From positions 1 to 64,000 of the forward strand of contig SJOL01001912.1 of assembly GCA_004794785.1 (NCBI GenBank): 64,000 nt of DNA. Direction: 5' to 3'. The notes beneath the pieces were generated by a model. It worked only from the letters and a program-made list of their open reading frames with translations, made no database searches and had not been told where the DNA came from. Below, in pieces: positions 22,895-35,399 of the stretch. This DNA is from Opisthorchis felineus (Eukaryota > Platyhelminthes > Trematoda > Opisthorchiida > Opisthorchiidae). Every line of letters begins with the position of its first letter. Within the stretch, counting starts at the first letter, position 1. The position numbers were made by a program, and so were the translations under genes.

Positions 22895-25800
22895 TTGTCC
22901 ATGAGAAATCTACGGAAACTAAAACCTCGTTTTGCCTGTTTTTGGAAGAATTTTAACAAAAATGGGCTCACTTAGTTGAACAAGACCAAGCGAGAAAAGC
23001 CGGGTTGGGAGGAACTTAGGGTACAACTGAAGGAATACAGGAGTACGCGAACCGATCGACGGGCTTCTTCATGGATTCACATGGAAGATGATGGTTGCTT
23101 GACTATTGTTGTCTGGGTTACGTCCACTGTCACCGTCGTCTGTTGAATTACACACTTTTGAGAACAGTGGGTCAAGGAACACCGGCAGTTTTGAAACAAA
23201 CGAGGACAATGTTCCACAAACTGCTAAAAACAAAACACAAGGCTGAGGGATTCGTAGGGAGGTGTAGTATGGGCTTCATTTGTGAAAGGTAGGGTGAGCA
23301 GATCGGGAACGGTTAGAAAACAATCTGGTACTGCATAACAAAGATGTATATTTATTCGGGGGCTTTCGAAGTTAGTTCCTCATCGACAATCATTAATGTA
23401 TGTAGGCTCTACTTTTATCTGGTTTTCTGAGTAAAAGTTCAGCGTACCTTAGGGCCCCTCGTCACAGCTGAATTTTGTTGTTTCTCCCGCCAGGACGCCT
23501 CTAGGTTAGAATTTTAGGTGGACTAAATCATCAATATTACCTTAGGTGTATGTCTTTGACTGGGTAACTTCCGGGACGTGCTAAGCTATTTATTGTGGTG
23601 GCAGTGGCTGGGAAGTGATCGTCTCATGTGGTCTCATGGTCACTTTGCGTTTTTGGTCCGAGGGAACTGGTTTCGAGGACAGCCACTTGCTCAAGGAATT
23701 GAGGTACGGATTGGCCGCAGAACGTTCCAGTAAGGTTGTGGTGGCACAGAGAGAACATAATGACTGGTGGACACGTCTGCATTATGTACAGAACTTAGCT
23801 TGGGAAAAGTTGTGTATTGTTGCAGTTGAGAAGTGCTAGCACAGTGAGGTCGCTTGATTGTCCATGGACCTGTTGAGTCCTGTCCCATGTGTATGCTCAT
23901 TGGGTTGAAAGTATATTTATTGTTCGTAATGTGAAAACACAATGGGAAATCACATACGGCCATTCCCAGTTGACAGTTGCACAGAAAAACTTGACATGTG
24001 GGCCACGGACGTGCACGCGGCACGTCATGCAGGTCGTAGCAGCATAAACAAGACTGATGGAAAATGTTGGGCGTACTTTTAGTGATCAAAGCAAGCAAAG
24101 TGGTTGAAAAGTTGATGAAGAGAAGTTGAGCCACCGATGGCTTTCCGGTAACACGATATCTTCCACGATAGAACAAAGTGACCTCCTTGGTTTTTTCTGA
24201 CGGGAATCCGTAACCTCAACAATCAAGCGGAGCTTGTTGGCGAACTTCATGTCTAAACTTAGAGGTCTGAACAAAGCCCAGTTGGGATATAGCAGTGTCG
24301 GCACTCATCATGGATACCATTTTTCGGAGAACCAAATGGAAAATCGAGAGGGTGTTGATGACCACTAGCTGACGACTGAAGTCACCAAATATCACAACTG
24401 GGACTCATGAATCTTGACAAGTAAGAGGAAGTCAGAAGTGGGTCAAGGGCGTGGTTCATAATGCCACTTGATGGTCGGTTATTAACCCCTAATTTCAAGG
24501 AGAGGGAAGGGATTTCGAAATCCGAAAGTGAGTTGGTGGGTTGTGTACGCCCGCAAAACATGGATTTTGTATGCGTTCACAGATACACACTACAACTGCG
24601 TGAAACCACATATAGTGACAATTGTAACCAACAATTGTAACACACAAGCAAGGCTCCGTTTTTGGAAGTCTAAGAGGAACCTAACTCTCAGAGTAGGAAA
24701 TAGAACAGACGGTGCTGAAGTAAAAGTGAGTGATGGATATATGATTAAAAAAAGCGTAATAAGGCCATGTTTGTGGATGTAAATGTGGAAGTAACGGATG
24801 CTGGGAGGCTGCCGACAGCTGAACTGGTAAGACGGATAATTGAATGCTAAGCGAACGTTGCTGGTAGGCAACCAGCAAAACCGCAGGACTGGACTAACTG
24901 GAAGCCGTCGGTTATTAATTGAATCACTAAAGTGAAATTCCTTCACCAGAAGACACCTAGTTGATTAAGCTTATTGTTTTTGAGTGTGTCATGTCCATTC
25001 TTCAGGGCTGTGTACATGTACATTCAATTGCCCAATAGCAATAAACTTATTTGTCCTAAGCCACTTAAGTATGAGTAAGCGCAAATGTTTAACGGATGGA
25101 TTCATTGACTTTCGGGCAAGCAAAAAGAGAGGCTAAGCCTTTAAGGATTTCTGTAAAGTGACATTAAGGTTGTGTTTAGTTCATCTTATATTCACTGACG
25201 ATTTTTGCCGAATCGTCGTATTTATCCTGAAAACAGAAAAGCCAAAATGAATTTGGAAGAAAACGGCTGTCTAAAATTAGACCGGTTGCTTATGTGTTTT
25301 GAAGATCATCGGGTATCTCCATTTCTTTGGAGCAGATGAATATTTCCCCGAAACTCCTATATAACAAATGACGACAACCGTCATAACGCGATATCAATCG
25401 TGTAGACGAGCCAGTGGTTTGGAATCACTCTCTAATGTCTGGAATTTAAACCTTTGCGTGACCATCAAATGGTACCATAACTAGGGTCCAGTGCTTTGCC
25501 CAGGACGAGCCAGAACGAGTAGGTCCGTCCAGGGTAAGGTGTGTACAAAAGAGAATAATGAAAGCGTTGACGCTGTTATGCTTTAGTCTACTTTAAAGCA
25601 ACAGTCAAGATGGACCGAGTCGAGCAATAAAGGAACGTTTTTCATGGGATACGTAAGAAGTAGCCCAGGTGACACCAGCTCCTTAAGAGGATATGAATCA
25701 GGTAAACATGTGTCACTATTGTGGTGGTCATCGATGGTCACTGTGAAACGACCATTGCGGTTACCATAAGGTAGTTCCCGATCGGTTGTGGGGAGAAGTC

Positions 25801-26192
25801 GGTGCCCCTGACATGAGTGCTTCCGCTTAATATGCTTTCTTATGGACGGACTATTTTAACTATATGCTGCTTTGTTGAGTAGTGAAAGACACGGATTAAC
25901 TGTTCTTGTATGAAGAGGCAAAGGAAACTATCGAGTTTAATCCGTCTTTTCTCTTCATTCAACTCGCTCAACTCGCCTAAAAATTTATAGACCGGAATGG
26001 TGTGTAGTTTGTAAACAACCTATTAGTCCCGAAAGCACTACTTGGAAATCTTGCACTAGTCTACTATTCTGGTAACGAAACAACGCCAAACGACCAAACA
26101 ATTTTAATTTTAGAACGCATGTAAACCAGTAATGAGAGCAGAGATTCTTGCAACACATGCTTACGTTGATGTTCTTGTTCGGAATATATGGA
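22895..26192. other. No gene recognised upstream and downstream of the Merlin element
   Basis: The longest frame is 161 codons on the minus strand (23691-24176). It is rich in Ser, Thr, Pro and Cys and has no family motif. Other frames (24528-24782 plus, 24590-24946 minus) overlap antisense. No RNA gene or repeat end was seen. Some of this may be 3' untranslated or downstream DNA of the protease gene that ends at 26193. Confidence 0.4.
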
Positions 26193-26401
26193 CTAGAGTC
26201 TCGGATACAGAGCACTGGTAGCAACTCCGCACCTATTGACACCTCTGCGAATTCGCATGTATCCGTTGTCACCCCACCTTGGACCGTAGGTGTTTTTGAT
26301 TATCCGGTATGGCACGCCGTCCTCTTCGCCGTATCCAACGGCCAAAATTGCATGCCCCATTTGCCTTATGTCGGTTCCACAAGATGGATCGTCGTAAATT
26401 C
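26193..26401 (-). other. Exon 2 of the cathepsin L-like gene (C-terminal catalytic part)
   Basis: The acceptor CTTTTCTTGTGTAG precedes the exon. It encodes IYDDPSCGTDIRQMGHA, then VGYGEEDGVPYRIIKNTYG, and ends with ATSALYPRL and a TAG stop, which is the usual C-terminus of cathepsin L-type enzymes. The plus-strand 106-codon frame here is a shadow. Confidence 0.88.
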
Positions 26402-29400
26402 CTACACAAGAAAAGGATTTGAATGTAATGTACGTGCAATTTTCATTGTGGTTAACAACTTACAATGACGACTTGTAGGGATTAAAGAGGGAGGTGTGAG
26501 TGCACTAACAACGCTTACATCAGTGGTTGCTATGTATGGTGGGCAGACCTTCAGAGTGCTGGAACTACAAGTCAAATGACATGACAAACATCCATGTACT
26601 GTGTAATGGAAGGCAGCACAGCGGTACTTAGCTACTGCTCTTCACGCACCAACTGAAAGACAGTGCGTACATTTCCACAATGCTTGAGCGTTTCAATTAA
26701 GCCTTAACTGTGTGTGGGTGTGTGTGCGAAAAAGTTCACCATACACTCACCCTCAATATATTTAGATATCAAAAGTGAATACCAATATGTTCTCTGGACA
26801 GGTCTAATCTTTCTCCTTCACTGTCAGATCACCAATACTAATTGTACAACCCCTATGGATAATCTTTGGTTTTTCTAATCCGATCGCACTGACGGTCAAG
26901 TCACGCATGACATCAACCGTGACCTCAGTTAACATTGTTGTTAAGCCCAGTGCCCACATAACTAGTGCATACCATACGCTATATTGGTTTCTTTAATTTC
27001 GACCTTTTCTACTCATTATTCAGTTTACGCTGCTTGGTAACTAATAAGGCAACCAGTGGGGAATTACAGAAAGGGTCTTCTGGTTAGCGATACACAACCT
27101 GCATCACATCATACGTCCCCATGGCTTACTACAGTTAAATAGTTTAAACTAGGCAAGCAGGTAGCTGGAAAACTGAAATTACTGTAAACACCACAATGAC
27201 CTGAATCAACGGATTTTCGTAGGATGGCTCCAAAGGAAAAAACAAAATAGATCTTGTCCACAGTACCCTATAAGAAAATAAAAAATAACCAATTTCCGGA
27301 CTGCGAATTTGTTTACCTTTGTCCTTCATTCAGTAAAACCTTCTCCAAACTATCTCCATTCAGGTTTAGTCTGTTGTAACCATCCAGCTCTGCATAACAT
27401 TCCTCTCCTTCAGACTGCTTTCAAACGACTTACAGGGACATTCAAAGTATCATTCCTTTCGCTCGGCAGTTTACTTTTTCCGCTACAATGTAACGCTGGG
27501 TAGTCCTTGATTTGTCTATGACAGATCTGTGGCAAACGCAGTCCATGAAATTGACCACTGACTCAATTTCAACCATTTTTCGGTAGGCCAGCTGTTGCTA
27601 GCCATGACCAAAAAGACAGATCGAGGTAATCGACGTTTCACCAAAACGTCACAATTATTGTGAGCATTTCGGTACACTTTGAGGATCAAATTATGGCGGC
27701 AGAAAGTCGGTAATGCTGAATATGAAATTTTGGACCACGTCAACGTTTTTTCTTTAAAAATGCCATCAAATGTGGGAGGCAGCTTCTGTGACTCTTCCGA
27801 CAATTCATCAACTTGCTCTTACTATAAAGAGACGAGTAGACAGGCGGTGGCATCGAGGTGTTGGAATACAAACACACACCTGGCGCTCACCTGTGTAATA
27901 AGATCCAATCCACATTTGACTCGGAACTCCTCATGATACTGGAGCTACTTACAAAGGATCATAAAAGAGAGGAGTTGTTATCCTGTCACGGTTTGTCTGT
28001 CTCATTCACTAACCCTGCTGTTCTGCCAACTACGGTGCTATTAAAGTGACATGTAGGAGCTAATTGTGTCCTGACTATTAACGAAGCCTACAAGTGTTTG
28101 TACTGAATGCATTGTGCTCGTTTAAACAGGGTATGCCTAAGACCTCGCTTGTCGTTAGAAGCCGTTGTTTGTATCGTTTGGACGTGTATGGATGTACCTG
28201 ATACATGACCTTAAAAATTGCTTTGGGATAAACTTGTCGACTAGTGTGCATCAAGTGGGATAGAATGGAACTTGAGTTTGTATGCCAGAGACTTGTAGTT
28301 GGTGATGTCTGGCAGTGCTCCAGGGAAGACTTTAATAGTTGCTTTTTGTGTCCGACCCAGATAATCCAGTCCACAGGAGCAGGAGAAAGAATAAATAACT
28401 TCTGAGTCGGTTAGCGTGGGCCTTCTTCCCCCGCATCTCTCAACAAAGACTGCTTGATGAGGGTGTTTATTGTTCATCTCCACAATACATTGGAATGCTT
28501 ATCAGGATACGGCTTTCCATCTAAAAGCAGCTTAATGAATGGATAAATACCACTGCGCCGTTGTTTTGACCACACTGTCTCTCATATATTGTGACATTTC
28601 AAATAGTTTCCACAAAATTCCGAGTTCAAAATAATATGATATCATACGTGGTGGTAATTTTGCGGTGAAAACGACGCTTTCAAAAATAGATACAAGAACT
28701 ATGAGTATTTAACCTACATCGTGATCTGACAGTGCGTTAGGTAAAGACTAACGTATTTTCACACTTTGATCTATCAGAGCTAACTGGGAGAAAAGAAGAG
28801 AGTGAAGTTAGATATCTTTGAAACCTCCGAAGTGTTTCTTTTGTATGGGTTCTATATCTCCACACGTTCCGTATCCCTAGTAAAATGATTCCTTCACAGA
28901 ATAAGTGTTATAAAACAGTAATTTGTTGGTTGGAACGGCAAAGTAAATCACCAGTCTTTATACTTTTAGCTACGGAGTGCAATGCTATGCAATAGGTTGA
29001 AAACGGTCCAACCAGACATGCTGTTCTCAGGCGATGGTTACCCTCTGCAGTCCACAAAAGTCAAACACAATACGATAAAGGAAGGAGTTCGAAATGGTTG
29101 CTAGTAGAAAAGCACTATTACAGTAAGAGACAGATTCTGCTGAAAGGACCCAAAAAAGAGTACAGTCTTTTTTTCATCTAGGAATCACCTTCGACTGACC
29201 TCAGAATCCTTCATTGACAGGTGTGCCTTTGAATAAGAGGATGATCAATAAGCACAGGATCGCATACTTCTTTCGCAGGAGGAACAATTATCATTCTAAG
29301 TCAATATGGTTTCGCACAAAATTCGCCGATCGGAATAAAATTTTCGCTTTCCATTCGGCTCGCCGCATTATCCTTGGACATGTTATCTTTGTTCAGCCCA

Positions 29401-30765
29401 ACAAACACCCAATGCTCATTACTCCTCAAAATTCAGCCCGTTCCATTTTTTCACCTGCTCACTAATCTGATATCACCCTTTAAGTCTTGTGGATATTAGG
29501 GATTCAAGTTTTCCTTGCAATAAAGAGACTCTTGCAGTATTTTACTCTCCCTATTAGTTACATATGAAAAAACACGCATTTCTGGGAGGTTGAAGAGAAT
29601 ACACTTTTAATCTATTTACTTAAATTTCATTCTGGAGTGATAAAGTCTACACATTTCAACCAAGCACGATTAAAAGTGCCGTCTACTTGGTCGGTTGGAG
29701 GTGGTCACAAATCGACTTCCCTCATCTCATTCCGCTGTATTTAATGGGAGAGAAGAGAGGCAACCTGGTCGGTAGTTCAACAAGGTTCCATGATATTTAC
29801 AAACAGGCGTTCGATTTTTCCGGTTATGACTGACTGAATAATGAAGGTAAAAAGAAAATAAGCTCAGTGATGGGTGGGCAATATCTAAATATAAGAAGAA
29901 CAAATACCCTTGCTCCGTTAAAGCTTGTGACTGTGTTTTTCATTTCAAACAATCTTAGGTACAGGTTTCTAGGGGTGCTGCTTGCTTGTACTCTTTGTAT
30001 AAGGATTAATTACGTTGATTTTTATGGTCTTCCTGGAACATTTGTAGACAGAGGATGGTGAACTCTGACGTTGTTCGCTAAATAAGCGAGACGTAAAGGC
30101 ATCTTCATTTATAAAACTACCGTGTTCGTGGGTGGGAACTGCAGATGATGGTCAGTAAGATGCGTTTTTCATAGTAAGTTGATAGTTGAGTGGGGAAGAA
30201 TAATAGAACAATTTGATTCTTTAGAATCCTTTCAGTGTAGAAACAAGACTGTTTTATAAGTGACCTGCCATACACCGCAAATAGTATGGGTGTGCATATT
30301 TCTGTATGTGAGGTCTCGAATTAGGCATTTGCAGAGTGATGACTCACGATCTACTTATTGAATATTTTTCAGTATGGAGGTGGCTACGCGGTGATGTTAG
30401 AAATACTAACAGATGTTAACCCATAACAATAAGTTTTTTTGGATTGTTTATGTGCCCGGAAGCACTTTCTGACTACATCAACGGAGACGCTGCTGCCCGA
30501 GGCCTGTTTCACAACAAAAATTATTTGGATGTATGCTTAGTGTGAGACTACTGGAAAGTATGGATAAATATTTTGGTATGTCGAAGAATGTTGACGGTAA
30601 AGCTGGATTGGCCGAAGAATAACCTGGAGACAGGTTAGCCACGCCTGCTGTCCAGTTGTCACCTAGCCACCTGGTCAAGCTCGTTCTCTGGTTTGATGCG
30701 AAAGGTCATAGGATACAAAAACAGCTACCAGTCAATCACACTGTAACAACTAAAATCCTACTCAC
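26402..30765 (-). other. Intron of the cathepsin L-like gene (4,364 bases)
   Basis: It is bounded by GTGAGT and TGTGTAG in the minus sense. It carries a GIY-YIG retroelement remnant at 28078-28483 on the same strand. The rest shows no recognised gene; frames such as 27516-27803 minus and 29214-29465 plus lack motifs. Confidence 0.7.
28078..28483 (-). pseudogene. GIY-YIG domain and C-terminus of a retroelement, frameshifted
   Basis: One minus frame (28483-28241) carries VIYSFSCSCGLDYLGRT, a GIY-YIG endonuclease signature (Tyr, then CSCG, then Tyr-x-Gly-Arg-Thr) like that found at the end of Penelope-like and related fluke retroelement polyproteins. The continuing C-terminal part lies in another frame (about 28320-28078): a stretch SSSILSHLMHTS, then YPKAIFKVMYQV, and a stop after STNTCRLR. 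At least one frameshift near 28320 separates them. The reverse transcriptase was not recognised upstream. The function would be target cleavage during retrotransposition; this copy is dead. Confidence 0.5.
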
Positions 30766-31867
30766 CTTCCTTGTAACGTCGGAATGTCTCAGGACTTGAG
30801 TTAATTATAATAGCCACAGGTCCGTAAAATCCCACTGCTTATGTCATGGCTTTTTCATTATATAACGGAACTGCGTTCAGCCCCACGATCCTTGCAGCCA
30901 GCTTCATCTTGTCAAATTAACATTTCGGGTTTGGTCGACCTGTTCCACCAGACACGTATGGATAGTCAAGCTCTTGTTCTAAACCACCTCTCTGATTTAT
31001 GTACCGATAACCCCAAGGTAGATAGCCACCATGACAACCTCTCGTGCCATAAGGCAAGCTGCAGCCAATCACCTGTTGCGGTGACAATGTGTAGAGATGT
31101 CTGCTGTGCAAAAAATAAAGTGACTCGATCGACCCAACTATGGCAAAAGCCCAACAGCATCCACAGACCCCTTGATGTCTGACTGGTGTGACTGCACCAT
31201 ACTGACGCCAGTCGATGGACTTTGGGGGTTCCGCCGAAATCATCCGATAGGTGGATTCGAACTCAGTAGTATCAGGAAGTTCGAGGTCAGAAATACAAGT
31301 ATGGGTGGACTCTTCAGAAGTTTGTAAAAGATGAAATATCAATCGCATGCTGTCACTTACCTTATCAGAGAATTCATTGATCCCCAACTTGTATAATTCT
31401 TTGCCTTCATTATACGCCATATTGTGCTTTCTTACAATAAGAAAGCTTTTACAAAACAAGTTCATTCGTTTGGCTTCTTCCTTGGAATCCGAATAATTCC
31501 GATTGAATTCATGTTTGAATTGCTTCCAGGCAATATGAATGGTGTAGTTTAGATATTCGTCAAGCGACTCCATACATCTGGATGCATTGCCTTCAAATAT
31601 GAGATCCATATCTGTGTTGGCATTGAGTAGGATATCCCATTCGTAGAGTCCCGACAAAACGCCATGTACGAACAAGGATAAAATGCAGGAATTGTGCACA
31701 AGGTCATACGACATGTCACCGAACGTGACTTGCGTAGGCCTGTTCAGTCGATGTCCAAAAATGGATATCTACGGTGACTCGAAATAGTATATCAGCTTTC
31801 CCGAATGAATCGTGCGTTTTTCTCAAGAATGTTTCCAGTGCGTCTTTGATGCAATTGCACGAAACAC

Positions 31868-31877
31868 CCTATTTATG
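31868..31877 (-). promoter_or_regulatory. Possible TATA box of the cathepsin L-like gene
   Basis: In the minus sense CTCATAAATAGGGTG stands about 155 bases before the ATG at 31714. The match to the TATA consensus is good, but no start-site evidence exists and an untranslated intron could lie between. Confidence 0.3.
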
Positions 31878-31879
31878 AG

Positions 31880-34800
31880 CTGGCGTTCCACAAGTTGACC
31901 AAAGCAAGGAAAGTGAAAGTGGAGGGTAAATTCGTTTTATGACAGATACTACCCCTAAGTGAAACATTTAGCACCTAGATTGTACACCCAGGTGTTATGA
32001 AGTCGCAACACAGGCAAAACGAGTATGATCCTATTGTGCCTACAAGCTTTCGAATAATTGGATGAGATGACTGGATGGGGGTCACACGCATATTTTCTGA
32101 ACTGCTGCACTTTTCCAAAAGTAAGCTCATATCATGGGAAAACAATAGCAAGCAAGTTAGGTGTAATGTAGATTGCGTGATCACCCTACTATGAACAGGC
32201 GTAAGCTCGTCTATGGAAATGAAATCTTGAGTCACATTTCCTGGATAGTCGGCAGAATTCAGGTCGTGATCGTCGAGTTTGAATGAGATTACAGAACTAC
32301 ACTTTGACATTTTCAACCGGGGGAGGGGGTAAACACTATCGCCTCAACACAAATGTGGTGACTCTATAAGCAAGAACCTCTCAGAACCGGAATTATTTAT
32401 CTAAAGTATTTGCTCTGCCATACATTTACTAACACTCATTCGCAATGCGTCCTCCATCCAAAATGCAGATAACGCTGGAAGAACCAAATTAGTGCTGTTC
32501 TGGGAAGCGCGTTATCTACCTTGCGGGGTGCAAGTAGTGAACCATACGAAGTTAAACCTGCCATTTTCCGTGTAATCAGTTTTCAAATTACATTATTGAA
32601 AGTTATCCGATACACGTGCCAGTCTCTGTCACAGTTGACAGTCACCTGCCCGTCAAATGTGATTGAATTAATGAAGTCTCGCGCAAAGTTATGGTTCCAA
32701 GAAAGGTTTGTTGATGACGGATTTGATACTTCCATTGAGCCTGGGTATCCGATATGGACTGAAACAATACGATGGGCAGAAACACCTGCAGAAACATGTT
32801 CAGAAGCACCAGTCTAGATATAATAAATCCTATCTGAGAAAGGTGTATGGGATTTGACCTGACTTATTCATCAGCTGTCCGGAATATTCAGGTCGAACGC
32901 TTTACACCGGAGATAAGTCGAAGTAAAAAGTCTGCCGGTTCTGAAGTTAGGGACAGTAGTGATGAGTGGAGAGTCGTAGACACGTTTTGGAGAGTGACTT
33001 AAGCTGAACTGTGATTTGACGTTTTTGAAATCGGATTAAATGTATGTCACTCTCCGTATTGTAGAGTGAAATCTGTATAATAGAAATTGCGCCTTTTCAG
33101 GTGGTAGAGATGTCTCAAGAAAAATTCGTAGTTTTCGAGTAATTCAATTATACTCTCTTTAATCCCAGGGGCCTCCCGAAACCCTTGCATATCGAATGCC
33201 ACAATTCAGTACAACCGGTCGAAAATTCTGTCATATTAGCCCCTGCTCGATCGGATTACGCGCTCCTTCCTTCGAGTCAATTTAACTTGGGATAAGTCAC
33301 ATGGAACTTATGTTCTAACGTCTGAAGCTGATAAAGTCCAGAAGTTAACGACGTAGCTGTTTGACCTTTGACTGTGTGTGGATTTGACAGCATTTCGGAC
33401 CTCCGAATAGTACTAAAACCTGTTTAATGCATCTCATTGGGAATGTGAGTGTAACATTAGGTGTATCATTTGTTCAGCCGTATTCGTACGCATCGTTCAC
33501 TGCATGTCTCGCATCCGAGTATCAAATTCCCAACAGCTAAGGTATTTTGGATGCGATCAGCTGATTGAAGTATCAGACAGGGTGTCTAGAAAGGAATGTT
33601 TCCCGGGGTTCAAAGTCAAGCGGGTTGTGACTAGAGGCGCGGGATGCCTAGCGGCCCAATTAACTTTGGAGAAGGCATGCACGGCACAAAAGTAACGTTG
33701 CAATTCCTGAGTGAATCAGAATTCAAGTTTGCATGAAATCGGCAAATACATTTTCTACCGCCCTTGTTTGCGAACGTTGAGGTTTCACTGGACCCCATAA
33801 CTAACAGAATCAACTTTCACTCTAGTCATTTTTCGTACACAGAGTACGTTTGTTGGAGATTCAGCAATTAAATGAGAATAAAATAAAACATTGTGGACAA
33901 ATTTCGATTGGGTGTTAGCTCGAATTTACACATACTCTTTTTAAACAAATGTATGCCAAATATTGTTGGAGCATACACATGGTTTGTCCGTTCACAGAGA
34001 ACGTTTGTCGATATCTTATTCCTTTTTTGGGAAACAGTTCCCCGAAATTCTTACAACCTCACATAACGTATTATTTTGGATACTTCGTAGACACCAAATC
34101 AGCCCAAACACAATTTGCGGTACTTTGTTTCTTGCTACTTTTGATGTGTTTCCCTTCATGCCGTTAGTCGGTCCAGATCATCAGCGAGGCTTGTCATTTT
34201 CAGTGTATGCAGTTATTGTTCCCCCGATGATCAAATAATGCGATTCTCATACACGAACCTCCTGATTGCTTAGCTCTGCTTTACACAGTTCTGAACTTCT
34301 ACGTTGTACTAGTAAGATCTTAAGTTGCACAGGGCTCCTGGGTGGCGGCGTGAGAATGTTCACAGAATCCCGATTGAAATGACTGACAGAAATATGTTTG
34401 CGGATTACAGCTATGATCATACAAAAAACATGTTGTATTGAGTGAAAAATATTAATGGGCCTCCATGAAAGTAGTTCAGGAATGACCACAGCCACTTTGT
34501 ATTTGACAACATATCTCTGAAATATGTGGCTCATATTTTGTCCAATACCACTGGAAGGCCACTTTTCTTCTCTGCTCATAGCTGTGGCATTCTTGAGGAA
34601 TGTAATTTTCGTGCCATTCGTATGAGACACCTTCGTGTTTGAAAGTAGAAAAAGGTGGCGCGTTTCTCGAAATTTGTATTACATACACCAATGCGTACTA
34701 TTTTTATCAAATTATTTTAACGTAGGATATCTCGCGCGGATCACTAGGGTTTGCTTAACTGTAATCTACCCGTGCGCCTGAGGGACATCACAGTTTTCCG

Positions 34801-35095
34801 AGCGTGTAGAGCGCTTTCGGCAGCGTTCGTCATGCATTCCTCGTAGGAAACAGCCATCTCTGTGAAACGATTTCAAGGCCAACATTTGACGGGATTATCC
34901 TATCCGTTCAGCCGTACAACGATACCCTCAATGTTAGCTGGTAATGAGCACGTTGACAAAAATGCAAATTTTCTCATAAAGCTTTTCTATCTCCGTAACT
35001 GTTATTCAGAGCACAAGTACTACCAGTTTGTTGGACTTGTTCCGATTCTTTGATGCTACCCCCCTTTCAAATTTAGGAATGCTATTTTCCTGCTT
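31880..35095. other. No gene recognised
   Basis: Open frames include 32521-32817 plus (98 codons), 33949-34238 plus and 34247-34630 minus (127 codons). No family motif, membrane pattern or convincing splice chain was found. No RNA genes or element ends were seen. Confidence 0.4.
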
Positions 35096-35099
35096 GCAG

Positions 35100-35393
35100 G
35101 TTCCTCAATGTGGACTGCACTGAATAAAGCCCATTTACTGAGAGTGACCATTCAAGCGGGGTTACTGGTAAATGCAAACATCGAAGGCCAACATCATCCT
35201 GAATGAACTGTTTTTTTGCCAGTTTTTCCAGGGAAACTCTTCAAATGTAGGAAAATATGCGAACCACTGGTTCAAACATAAGGCTTTTGAACGTGTCAAA
35301 CTGCAGATGCTGGATCAGAAACTGACCCTCAATTTGCCCAGTTACGGGGAGGTACTTATTGTTTCAACGGAGGCAGGTGGACGTTTTCTCTAG
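35100..35393 (+). CDS. Candidate 3' end of a spliced gene, unknown function
   Basis: A first exon (35100-35167) follows the acceptor TTTTCCTGCTTGCAG and encodes SSMWTALNKAHLLRVTIQAG. A 64-base intron (35168-35231, GTAAATG...GTTTTTCCAG) follows, and then a 162-base terminal exon opening with GNSSNVGKYANHWFKHKAFE and ending TEAGGRFL and TAG. The reading phase is 0 on both sides of the intron and both acceptors have strong pyrimidine tracts, which is the reason for reporting it. No domain is recognised and the upstream exon is not located. Chance is a real alternative. Confidence 0.3.
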
Positions 35394-35399
35394 CCCACC

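Larger units (their letters stand above)
26193..31714 (-). pseudogene. Cathepsin L-like cysteine protease (papain family C1A), two exons, two in-frame stops
   Basis: Exon 1 is 31714-30766 and exon 2 is 26401-26193. The splice GAA-G|GTGAGT to TGTGTAG|GA keeps the frame (385 codons in all). The protein has a hydrophobic start, an I29 propeptide with an ERFNIN-like helix (residues 79-98) and GINEFSD. The mature domain contains oxyanion Gln181, catalytic Cys187 in QGVCGCCWAF, GCHGG, His333 in MGHAILAVGYG and Asn353 in IIKNTYGPRWG. Such enzymes digest host protein in fluke gut or secretions. Oddities are Cys for the usual Ser before the catalytic Cys, Thr-Tyr for Ser-Trp after Asn353, and Arg in PYRII where Trp is usual. 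TAA occurs at codons 266 and 292 with the frame intact on both sides. A recent pseudogene is most likely; sequencing error or readthrough are alternatives. A GTAAGT after SDK could start a 51-base in-frame intron. Confidence 0.88.

Noticed and set aside
26148..26468. 106-codon plus-strand frame
   Set aside because: It is the antisense shadow of cathepsin exon 2, whose minus-strand reading matches the family clearly.
30841..31182. 113-codon plus-strand frame over the protease exon
   Set aside because: It is the antisense shadow of the cathepsin L-like exon 1.
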